From a virus, in the IMG/VR virus record IMGVR_UViG_3300030117_004232, positions 1 through 64,000 of that record: a stretch of DNA of 64,000 bases, one strand, 5' to 3'. Below, one piece after another: positions 15,315 to 23,189 of this stretch (its first letter is position 1; each line of letters starts with the position of its first letter). The position numbers and the translations under genes are program-made. The notes below the pieces were generated by a model, which had not been told where the DNA came from, did no database searches, and worked only from the letters and a program-made list of their open reading frames with translations.

Positions 15315-16928
15315 ATGCCAGTAGTATTCAGTCCCGGTGAGCCTGAAACGCGACCCTTAGAACCTGACGCAATCGTCTATACGACTGCTCAGAAGGTCGC
15401 TGACCTGCTTGGTGTAGGTCGAGGAGAGGCTGTTCTTGCTAGTGCTAATTCTGTATCTGATGGTGTGTATGTTACTGGTGGAGACTTTCGGGACCATGGC
15501 TTTGCTGTAAATGATACTGTACTCATCTATAGTGATTTAGACCCGCTAGGAACTGAGTTGAACATTACTTCCATGGCAAATGGTGGGGCGAGTGGTGTTA
15601 AATTAGTCACAGATACTTCCTTTACTCATAGTAACTTTACTACTGCTGCCAATACGTATGTTCAGAACACAGCATCATTCACCAACGGCAAGACCCGTGG
15701 TGTGACCAAGGCTATTGTAGAGACACGTATCAAAGAGATTCAGGACCGCATTGACAACATCACCCACAATGCTTGGAGGCCCTATCTAGTGGCTGCTGAG
15801 TACATCAATTTCGATACCTACAAGCCCTATCGGCGTCGATACTACACAGACTATGTGGGTACCACGCCTCTTTTGTTCCGCAATGTTCAACAAATTCTAC
15901 GCCTAGAAGTCTGGCAGGGTGAGCACTACAGAGAATTGGGTTCTGCTGAAGTTCGCGTTGAATTGAAAGATACTTTGACAACTGCTGAAACTATCCACAT
16001 AGGACTTGAAGGTGGATTTAAAGCAGATATTGGAGCGGCCACAAGCAACACTACGGGTTCATTTGACATTAGATTTGACAAGGTCAACGCTGCACAGAGT
16101 TTAGCAGACTTAGTCAATAATGAGGACCGAGTCGGTAAGACTGCAATTAACTTTGTAGACAAAGATGGAGGTAACTTTACAATGGCAGGTAGTACATCTA
16201 ATGTGTCTTTGCACAATGAAATTCTCGCAACGGCTAACGCCGATTACGGAAATGGTAAGGTAAAACTCACAAGTATGCGTCAAACAAAAGGTGGTGAATC
16301 AGTAAGCATTGCGTCTACTAATTTAGATGACATTGCCTTTTCTCAAATGACATCTGTAAGTACCACTTCTACCAGTGTTTCTAGCACCACTGTACATGTA
16401 GCCAGTACTACTGGATTTGCTGATGGAGGAGTATTGATGGTTGGTGATGGGACTGGAACTAACGTAGAAACTTTGACCTACCAAAGTAAAACTGCTACTA
16501 GTTTTGTAGGCTGCGCCAATCTAAATGGAACACCACTAAGCACATTAAATACTGGAGGCACTACTGTATTCCAGTATTTGTTCCAATCAGATATTGGTGC
16601 ATTTTCTGATGCTGGTGGTGACCAAGCGCGTCTGAAAGACTGGTGGTTGGATTCGGAAATGGGTATCATTTACTTCAACAACTCTTATCCATTCTTTGAG
16701 TGGAATGCTGTCAAAGTATCCTATATCTATGGAGAACGCTATTTGGAGAAGGCCATTGAAGAAGCCGCAACCAAATTGACGGCTTCAGAACTTCTCATGG
16801 CGGATGACCGCTCAGTGCTTATCCCTGAAGGGACACAGAATGTTGACCTTGGTTCCAAGATTCAACTGTATCGCCAAGAAGCGATGGAGATTCTGAATCG
16901 ATACAAGGAGATAGTTGTGTTCGCTTGA
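15315..16928 (+). CDS. Head-tail adaptor with large surface insertion
   Basis: The 537-residue protein has ends that fit a head-tail adaptor (HK97 gp6-like). The N-terminus has IVYTTAQKVADLLG followed by helix TKAIVETRIKEIQDRIDNI. The C-terminus has VKVSYIYGERYLEKAIEEAA, then helices ending MEILNRYKEIVVF. These ends normally make a protein of 100-200 residues. Between them are Thr/Ser-rich beta modules, including one of the type ASTTGFADGG...ETLTYQSKTATSFVGC seen in many tail proteins. The insertion probably decorates the neck. Position before the tail completion gene agrees. Confidence 0.65.
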   Translation: MPVVFSPGEPETRPLEPDAIVYTTAQKVADLLGVGRGEAVLASANSVSDGVYVTGGDFRDHGFAVNDTVLIYSDLDPLGTELNITSMANGGASGVKLVTDTSFTHSNFTTAANTYVQNTASFTNGKTRGVTKAIVETRIKEIQDRIDNITHNAWRPYLVAAEYINFDTYKPYRRRYYTDYVGTTPLLFRNVQQILRLEVWQGEHYRELGSAEVRVELKDTLTTAETIHIGLEGGFKADIGAATSNTTGSFDIRFDKVNAAQSLADLVNNEDRVGKTAINFVDKDGGNFTMAGSTSNVSLHNEILATANADYGNGKVKLTSMRQTKGGESVSIASTNLDDIAFSQMTSVSTTSTSVSSTTVHVASTTGFADGGVLMVGDGTGTNVETLTYQSKTATSFVGCANLNGTPLSTLNTGGTTVFQYLFQSDIGAFSDAGGDQARLKDWWLDSEMGIIYFNNSYPFFEWNAVKVSYIYGERYLEKAIEEAATKLTASELLMADDRSVLIPEGTQNVDLGSKIQLYRQEAMEILNRYKEIVVFA

Positions 16929-16937
16929 GGTGATGGT

Positions 16938-17387
16938 ATGGTAGCAACATGGAAAGAGCCACTCAATACCGTCATTGATATTCTCAAAGACAATTGGAAT
17001 CGGGCGAACAGTGACAACATCAAGCCTGTCATTTTGGACATTGCTTCAGAGGGGCCAGAGCGAGGCAAGCGCTTAGATTTGCAACGTAGTGACTTTATCC
17101 TATGCTACGAAACAGCACTGAATGAAGAAGTGCCTGATTTACTGTACAACTTTGTCACAACTCGCGTCAATATCACTGTGGACATGCGCACTACGCGTGG
17201 TCGTTCCCGATTGCGCAAATTAGAGAATGAGATGCGTAGGGTCATCCATACTCAGCGAAAGGGCGACGGTGTCAATTTTGACCGCATGATTCTCAAGACT
17301 CGCACTGATTTAAGCGACAGAAGCAAGAAGTTGTATCGACACACCTTCCAAGTAGAGGTCGTTATACTGGCGGAGGCGATTCCATGA
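16938..17387 (+). CDS. Tail completion / tail terminator-like protein
   Basis: The 149-residue protein begins with WKEPLNTVIDILKDNWN and has central strands ITVDMRTT and a basic helix RSRLRKLENEMRRVIH, ending in a strand FQVEVVIL. Size, composition and position between the adaptor and the tail tube gene match the tail completion or terminator family in siphoviruses. The family call is by pattern and order. Its stop overlaps the next ATG by four bases. Confidence 0.55.
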   Translation: MVATWKEPLNTVIDILKDNWNRANSDNIKPVILDIASEGPERGKRLDLQRSDFILCYETALNEEVPDLLYNFVTTRVNITVDMRTTRGRSRLRKLENEMRRVIHTQRKGDGVNFDRMILKTRTDLSDRSKKLYRHTFQVEVVILAEAIP

Positions 17388-19387
17388 CCTTTGGTGCGCA
17401 TTACAAGGGAGATGTCTCAGAGGTTACCATGGGTCACGAGACTGGATTGTATCTGGAATGCAATGAACCTCTGACATTTTCTGCAAGCACCACTGCTGGC
17501 AATGATTACACAGAGATTACCTTCGCGGGCACTGGGGCTGCCAATACAGATGTGGGCGCATCTGGAATACTATCTGTTCCTCTAGGGATGCTTATTGGCT
17601 GTAGGATGACCTTTCACGGCTCCGCTGGTAACTTTTCACCTTATTACTACGAGTCTCTTAGTGGGCGCACTTACACGATTGTAGACCACACATTGGACAC
17701 TGTAACGAAAATCAAGATTGTGCCTGCCCTTGCTACAGGGAGCATTAGTGGCACTAACAACAATGATGTTATTTGCATTCATTCTCTTGGCTTACCTACA
17801 CTTGCAGCCAGTAGTGAGTTCACGATGAATTCCAGTGCTGCAACATCCAAGGAGTTCAGCCTCATTGACCAGTTTATCGGATTGGCTTCTTTCATGACGC
17901 TACCTGATACAACTGTGGACTTACACAAGTATCACATCGTGGGTCTAGGTAGACAAGCCGCAGTACAACAGACAGGTAAGGTTCATCACAAAGGTGGTTC
18001 GCTTGAAATGCCATTGCATGATGCTCGTTGGCTTTACTACAGTCTAGGTAAAGAGGTCGTTGATTGGCAAAACTGTGGTGCTGCGCCATCCAGTTCGTCT
18101 GTAAGGAGTAGTGTAGCGACTGGTATTTCGGCAGGGCAGACTTACATTGACATGCCAACCAATGCGAACTTTGGTAGTACAACTGCTGGAGTTGGAGATT
18201 ATATTCTTATCAAAGACACAACTTTGACGCCAACGACTACTTACAAGGCCCCTGATTTGGCTACCAATACCTATTGGCCAGTGGCTTCTGGAGCAGGATT
18301 GGCCGCTGAGGATGAACATTTTGAGTGGGCTGAAACCAGTGAGATTCGCCGAATTACTGCATTTACTGCATTGTCTAGTGGTGTACGCCTGTTTGTCGAT
18401 GACCCTTGGGCATTCTCTCATGGAACTTGTGACGTGTACTTGCGTGAGGCAGATGACAATGCACCCACGATTGCGACAGACAAGAGCATCACCAATCCTG
18501 TCAAGCACCTTCTTTTCTCTAGTGACACTATACCTTCGTTTTGCATGGAACACAGTATTCGTAATCGTGATATGGGTTCTTACAGTCAAGAGGCTGGCTC
18601 TGCTGCACCGGGAGCCTCTACAGATGCAAAGCAGTTGACAAGAGTATTCAGAGGATGCAAAGTTGTTGAGTGGGAACTATCATCAACAGTAGATGCTGAA
18701 CTCAAGTACAGATGTATCTTTGATGCCCTTTCCTGTTATACCGATACAGGTCGTTTAGAATCAGCAAACAAAGGTGACCGATATACTGCTCATCGCATGT
18801 TCCAAAACACAGCCACAGATGCTGCCAGTCGAGTTGCGTCTGGCATCGCTAGTGGTAGTGAGAAGCCATTTATGTTTTACAATGGTACGGTCAAAGCCTT
18901 CGGTGGTAGTATCGGATTCATAACTTCATTTGAATTACGTGGTAAGACAGGCGTAGAATTGTTTCACACCATCCAAGGCACCACTGTAGCAGAAAGTGTA
19001 GATTCTGATAATCTGTCAACCAAACAGGTACCTTATGGGGGCACACGCAATGCATCAATTATCAGAGAAGGGCGCGAAGAGTTTGAAATGGATATGGTAA
19101 TTGCACTTACAGATGCCAACATGTGGCACCAATTGCGTAGCCATGTAGAGCAGAGCGCTACGGTGGGAACTACAGGAGATGCAGCAGGCTTTATTGAACT
19201 ACATTTCACCAAGCCCGTAACTGCAAATGCAGACCGAGCACCTTCTATTCGCGTCATTGTGGACGATTATGTTATCACTGAGGCCCCTATTCCAGTACCA
19301 GACGACAAGGGGCTTCTCTTCTCTAAGATTCGGATTGAGCCGCGAAATATCAAAGTCATGTCCACTGATACAACTTTCCATTACTGA
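17384..19387 (+). CDS. Major tail (tube) protein, enlarged
   Basis: The 667-residue, beta-rich protein follows the tail completion gene, where the tail tube protein is expected. The conserved-looking segments are FSLIDQFIGLASFM with the following strands, the HSIRNRDMG / FRGCKVVEWELSS region, and the C-terminal EEFEMDMVIALTDANMW and DYVITEAPIPVPDDKGLLFSKIRIEPRN. Typical tube proteins are 150-350 residues, so several loops appear expanded. The role is inferred from order and pattern. Confidence 0.6.
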   Translation: MTFGAHYKGDVSEVTMGHETGLYLECNEPLTFSASTTAGNDYTEITFAGTGAANTDVGASGILSVPLGMLIGCRMTFHGSAGNFSPYYYESLSGRTYTIVDHTLDTVTKIKIVPALATGSISGTNNNDVICIHSLGLPTLAASSEFTMNSSAATSKEFSLIDQFIGLASFMTLPDTTVDLHKYHIVGLGRQAAVQQTGKVHHKGGSLEMPLHDARWLYYSLGKEVVDWQNCGAAPSSSSVRSSVATGISAGQTYIDMPTNANFGSTTAGVGDYILIKDTTLTPTTTYKAPDLATNTYWPVASGAGLAAEDEHFEWAETSEIRRITAFTALSSGVRLFVDDPWAFSHGTCDVYLREADDNAPTIATDKSITNPVKHLLFSSDTIPSFCMEHSIRNRDMGSYSQEAGSAAPGASTDAKQLTRVFRGCKVVEWELSSTVDAELKYRCIFDALSCYTDTGRLESANKGDRYTAHRMFQNTATDAASRVASGIASGSEKPFMFYNGTVKAFGGSIGFITSFELRGKTGVELFHTIQGTTVAESVDSDNLSTKQVPYGGTRNASIIREGREEFEMDMVIALTDANMWHQLRSHVEQSATVGTTGDAAGFIELHFTKPVTANADRAPSIRVIVDDYVITEAPIPVPDDKGLLFSKIRIEPRNIKVMSTDTTFHY

Positions 19388-19396
19388 GGTGAAAAT

Positions 19397-19750
19397 ATGC
19401 GCTGGTCTTCTCTACATCCTCGCATTAAACCCGAACCTGTTGTAGAAGAGCCTGTAGAAGAACCTGTGGTCACATTTGACCCAGAGGCTGGTAAAGCCAG
19501 CGACAACCCATTCCATGAATCTTTGAAGTATGGAGAAGATAGTACTGTCAAAGAATTGAAAGAACTACTGAGAGCAAAGGAATTGCCCGTCAGTGGAACC
19601 AAGGCTGAGTTAATTGCTCGCCTTGAAGCATCTGAAACAGAGGCCACCGAAGAGGTCACCGCTGAAGAAGATGAGGAGGTCCCCGCAGATGCGGCTACCT
19701 CCGATGAGGAAGTGAGTAAGTATGTCACAGGAGAAGAAACTGAAAATTAA
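19397..19750 (+). CDS. SAP-domain protein with acidic tails
   Basis: The 117-residue protein has a SAP motif at about 48-80 (STVKELKELLRAKELPVSG then TKAELIARL), a helix-extension-helix fold that binds DNA in many proteins. It is flanked by Pro/Glu-rich acidic stretches (PEPVVEEPVEEP and EEDEEVPAD). The composition mirrors the product of the gene at 14083. It is placed between the tail tube and tail-chaperone-like genes and overlaps the next gene by 29 bases. Whether it binds DNA or only uses the fold as a structural tag is unknown. Confidence 0.65.
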   Translation: MRWSSLHPRIKPEPVVEEPVEEPVVTFDPEAGKASDNPFHESLKYGEDSTVKELKELLRAKELPVSGTKAELIARLEASETEATEEVTAEEDEEVPADAATSDEEVSKYVTGEETEN

Positions 19751-20033
19751 CGACACCCCCACGCAAGTTACAGCCAAACGCCTGACATTCTTTGATATTC
19801 AGGCAACTGCGCCCTTGCTTATGAATGGGAATCTAGACTTTAGCGACTATTGGAATCATGCGTTTAGCCAGTGGCTAACGTGTGACCCACCTGTTGATTA
19901 CAACTCATTAAGCCCTGAAGATGGGGCTGAACTCGCCAAACTACTTCCTGACCCCAGCGAAGTCATGGGGTGGCTAGTTTTTCGGGAAGCGAAGCCGGAC
20001 GAATCAGACACTTTGTCCATGGGAGACCAGTGA
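19722..20033 (+). CDS. Tail assembly chaperone candidate (gpG-like position)
   Basis: The 103-residue protein contains LTFFDIQATAPLLMNGN and a helical middle (EDGAELAKLLPDP). It lies between tail tube and tape-measure candidate, the normal place for gpG-type tail assembly chaperones, and overlaps genes on both sides. GGAAGTGAG-like sequence precedes the ATG. The function is inferred from position and size. Confidence 0.5.
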   Translation: MSQEKKLKINDTPTQVTAKRLTFFDIQATAPLLMNGNLDFSDYWNHAFSQWLTCDPPVDYNSLSPEDGAELAKLLPDPSEVMGWLVFREAKPDESDTLSMGDQ

Positions 20034-20245
20034 GTGACCGGCTTCGCCTACAACGAGAAGGAATGGAATATTTACTAATGACACACTACAAAATGGGGTT
20101 GGAAGAAGTGAGAAAATTAAGCGTCAAAGATGCCAAGCAATTGCTGCATTGGGCACAAGCAATGCAAGGTGAAGAAGAGGCTGCTCAAAACGCAGTGTAC
20201 TTGGGCTATGACTCTGTGCCACCACTGGAGGGGAGTTTGTGGTAG
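20030..20245 (+). CDS. Second small tail-chaperone candidate (gpT-like position)
   Basis: The 71-residue product is called from a GTG that overlaps the previous stop (GTGA) with GGGAG just before. It is helical (LQREGMEYLLMTHYKMGLEEVRKL, then VKDAKQLLHWAQAM). Its frame is -1 relative to the preceding gene and is open back to 19952, so a -1 frameshift fusion like lambda gpGT is possible. The only sticky stretch is AGTTTTTCG near 19976-19984, which is not a classical slippery heptamer. Simple translational coupling is the more economical reading. Confidence 0.5.
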   Translation: MSDRLRLQREGMEYLLMTHYKMGLEEVRKLSVKDAKQLLHWAQAMQGEEEAAQNAVYLGYDSVPPLEGSLW

Positions 20246-20664
20246 ATGGAGATATAGACCCGCGCACAGTAGAGGCGATGGACAAATTCAAGCAATACAG
20301 CCAAGAGGCCAGTCAAAATATGAGGACCTTGCAACAGCACATGGACAAGTTCACCAATTCCATGGCAATGACAAAATCACATACAACCGACTTGCGTGAA
20401 TCGTTGCGACAAATGGGAGCAACTCAGCCTTTCCAGCAGATTATGACACAGCAATCTGTAACTGAAAGGCGAGTTGCTGGTGGGGCGCAGTCACCCGAAG
20501 AGCAGGGTAATGTAACGGTCAATCTGCGAATTGATGTCAGCGGAGTTACTGATAAGACTGACAAGCGGCAACTGGCAAAGGAAATCAGCGCAATGGTCAT
20601 GAAAGAAGTACGGGCGAAAATGGGTGGCCCGCTCAATACAAGTGGGTTTAGTCGGAGTGGTTGA
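20239..20664 (+). CDS. Short helical tail protein, possible minimal tape measure
   Basis: The 141-residue product starts at a GTG with a strong GGAGGGGAG upstream. Residues 10-60 are a Gln/Met-rich coiled-coil-like helix. A strand (VTVNLRIDVSGV) and a helix (RQLAKEISAMVMKEVRAKMGG) follow, similar to the C-terminal end of many tape-measure proteins. It sits where a tape-measure gene of 600 or more codons is usual. Either the tail is very short or the ruler lies elsewhere. Confidence 0.45.
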   Translation: MVDGDIDPRTVEAMDKFKQYSQEASQNMRTLQQHMDKFTNSMAMTKSHTTDLRESLRQMGATQPFQQIMTQQSVTERRVAGGAQSPEEQGNVTVNLRIDVSGVTDKTDKRQLAKEISAMVMKEVRAKMGGPLNTSGFSRSG

Positions 20665-23180
20665 GTTTGGTCAAGAATTACGCTGATGGTGAGCGCGTTC
20701 CAATTCGCCTCGTTCAAGAGAACGGGGATGCTATTGAGTTGGATGCCACCAGCATCGACATGGTTGTCGAGCGCATTCAGAGTAATTTTGGCATTCCGTT
20801 TATGTCGGCCAAGAAGTTTGGTATCGATTTGAACCAAGCGGCTGTTATGTTTGAAGTACAGGGTGTGTTTACTGATGAGGCCGGGCAGGAGGCTACATCT
20901 GGTGCAGTAGCCCACATCGACTTTCACCAAACACAGTGGGCTAACCCTCCAAAGCCCGGAGGTAGACCAAGTGGTCAAAGTTCTAAAGGGGAGGAAAAGC
21001 AAGGGACCTATACTAGTTCTGAAGAGCAAGAGTATGAATCTGTAGGGGAAAGGAACTATGGCTTCATTATCAAAAGAGATACAACTACAAAGCAACTTTA
21101 CGACAACTGGCATAAGAAGAAACTCAAATTTCCTGTAGGATATTGGTTGGACCAAGCGACTGCCAATACACTCCCGTATACAACCAATCTACAGTTTTGG
21201 TTTGATGCAGGGCAGTCTGTAACAGGGGTTGCACACGGTGGCTCTATTTCTTCATTTACAGATAAGAGTTCCAATGCTTTCACTTTCACTGCTAGTAGCA
21301 ACCCAAAGTACAACAAGTATGGTGCAAATGGTCGACCTTATGTTTTCTTTGATGGAACAGATGATTATTTTAGCATCAGCAACAGTGACGCAATTGATAC
21401 TGCAATAAATGCTGCAACTGTAACAATTTTTACTGTTGCTCATACTGAAGTTGATAACGGTGATAAGCAGACTATTTTTTCAACCACTGATAATCCGAAC
21501 AAAGGTTACGAAGTTTACCATGATATGACAGGTTCTGAAAATCGAGCCGAAGCCACTGTATACAATAGTGGTGCAGACCAAACAATTACTGGTGATACGG
21601 ATTCAATTACAACAACTGACCCTGTAATAATCTGCGCACAAATGGCTGCCGGAACACTAGATATTTTCGTAAATGGTAAAAAGGCTACTCAGGTAACTGG
21701 CTCTAACATTTACGTGCCAGCCGATACCAATGATGTTTACCTTGGTGCGCTACATAATGGCTCAACAGAAGCCGATTTCTTTTCAGGTAGAATCTATGAA
21801 ACTATCATGTACAGTAGTGCGTTGAGCACAAATGACAGACAACTGATTGAAGGTTATCTAGCACATAAGTACAACATTGGGTTAGTAGGCGAAAGTGGAA
21901 GTGAAGAGACTCATCGGTACCATATCAACGGTCAACACACTTATCTTCCAGATGCTGGTTACGCCACGGTTATCTTTGATACTCAGCGAGCCCCATCTAA
22001 AAATGAGCCGTTTGGCTATCTTAATACTCACCGAAGCACGAGCCTAACCGTTGACGCTGGCGCTACTCCTACAACCACGAGTTGTAGATTATCTGGCAAC
22101 ATCAAAGAGTGGGTAGAAAGTGGTAACTCCAACAGACCATACAAAATTAGTTTCTTTAGAAGCGGTGCCCACATCCAAAATACAACCCTGCGTTCTGTAG
22201 ATTCGGGCGGGACTAATATCACATTTGACCCTATTACAGCCCCTCAAGTTGGTGATGTGCTTCATCTTGCTCCAGATAATGTCATACAATTTAGTGCTCA
22301 TTATGGTGAGCCAGCGCTTGTTTTACCACTGCTGAATGCAGGTGACGATTCAACTACAGGTGGCCCTACTTATCCAAACTATGCTGATGGAACCACTCGC
22401 TTTGCTGGGACTGCGCTTTCATCCCTTAGTACAACTATCACGCGCACGGATGAATACATTGCGCATACATTAGCACAACTACTAAGTCATTCTTCCATTA
22501 GTATCGGTGAAAGAGCCGTAAACGACAATGGTGATACTACTATGGACAAAGTATTCTCTACCAGTGTAAGCACGGCTGGTGATGGCTCTAAGACGCTACT
22601 GAAAATTACTCAGGTACACAAGTCAAATTTCGGTCGATTAGGACTAGGTGCGAACATCAGAAGCGGCTTACCATCAGACAAAACCCCTCTTATCAGAGGA
22701 TTCACAGGTGGTAAGAGTGGCAAGACTGTCAAGTCCGCAGGTGACAAGGTGCAAGACATTCTAGGTATCTTGGGCAACAGCCAGAACTTTGCGTCAAACC
22801 ATGGTGGGACCATTGGTGACTTTATTGAATCGTTTTCGGGTGCGTTGACCCAAGGTGTATACGATGAAGCACTTAGTGGAGATTATATCACCGCCATTCA
22901 AATTCCATACAATTCGTTAGTTACGTTAGGTCAAAGTTCACTTGACACAGAAGTAGCACAGCGTAACTTCTTCTTGACTGTAGGTAACGTCAATACTGCA
23001 CTCAAAACTTCAGTTTCTAATGTCACTCATGCATCCAAGCGATACGCGCCCTACGAAGGGCATACAAGCGCAAGAAATGGCATTCATGGCATTGTCACTG
23101 ACTTCAATGTCAAACGAGATGCTGCAATGAAAGCATACGAATTCAGCCTGCAATTTATCGCAGCAGACATCATCATCTGA
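20661..23180 (+). CDS. Tail-tip protein with LamG-like insertion (paralogue 1)
   Basis: The 839-residue product has no ATG near the start; TTG at 20661 (or TTG at 20667) with GGAG upstream is the likely start. Residues about 1-95 resemble the N-terminus of the next gene's product. Residues about 176-405 form a concanavalin/LamG-type jelly roll (NLQFWFDAGQS, YVFFDGTDDYFSI, VTIFTVAH, DIFVNGKKA, YETIMYSSAL), which typically binds sugars. The C-terminal block carries KSAGDKVQDILGI, IQIPYNSLVT, RNFFLTVG and YEFSLQFIAADIII, all shared with the next protein. It probably acts at the tail tip or baseplate. Confidence 0.6.
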   Translation: MSLVKNYADGERVPIRLVQENGDAIELDATSIDMVVERIQSNFGIPFMSAKKFGIDLNQAAVMFEVQGVFTDEAGQEATSGAVAHIDFHQTQWANPPKPGGRPSGQSSKGEEKQGTYTSSEEQEYESVGERNYGFIIKRDTTTKQLYDNWHKKKLKFPVGYWLDQATANTLPYTTNLQFWFDAGQSVTGVAHGGSISSFTDKSSNAFTFTASSNPKYNKYGANGRPYVFFDGTDDYFSISNSDAIDTAINAATVTIFTVAHTEVDNGDKQTIFSTTDNPNKGYEVYHDMTGSENRAEATVYNSGADQTITGDTDSITTTDPVIICAQMAAGTLDIFVNGKKATQVTGSNIYVPADTNDVYLGALHNGSTEADFFSGRIYETIMYSSALSTNDRQLIEGYLAHKYNIGLVGESGSEETHRYHINGQHTYLPDAGYATVIFDTQRAPSKNEPFGYLNTHRSTSLTVDAGATPTTTSCRLSGNIKEWVESGNSNRPYKISFFRSGAHIQNTTLRSVDSGGTNITFDPITAPQVGDVLHLAPDNVIQFSAHYGEPALVLPLLNAGDDSTTGGPTYPNYADGTTRFAGTALSSLSTTITRTDEYIAHTLAQLLSHSSISIGERAVNDNGDTTMDKVFSTSVSTAGDGSKTLLKITQVHKSNFGRLGLGANIRSGLPSDKTPLIRGFTGGKSGKTVKSAGDKVQDILGILGNSQNFASNHGGTIGDFIESFSGALTQGVYDEALSGDYITAIQIPYNSLVTLGQSSLDTEVAQRNFFLTVGNVNTALKTSVSNVTHASKRYAPYEGHTSARNGIHGIVTDFNVKRDAAMKAYEFSLQFIAADIII

Positions 23181-23189
23181 GGGAAAGTT

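Noticed and set aside
18044-18589. Antisense frame of 181 codons opposite the tail tube gene
   Set aside because: Low-quality composition (many Cys/Arg/Ser), fully inside a coupled virion gene, no start signal.
20424-21155. Long antisense open frame (243 codons) opposite the tail-chaperone and tail-tip genes
   Set aside because: It overlaps well-supported + strand genes entirely, has no ribosome-binding site and its translation shows no family pattern.
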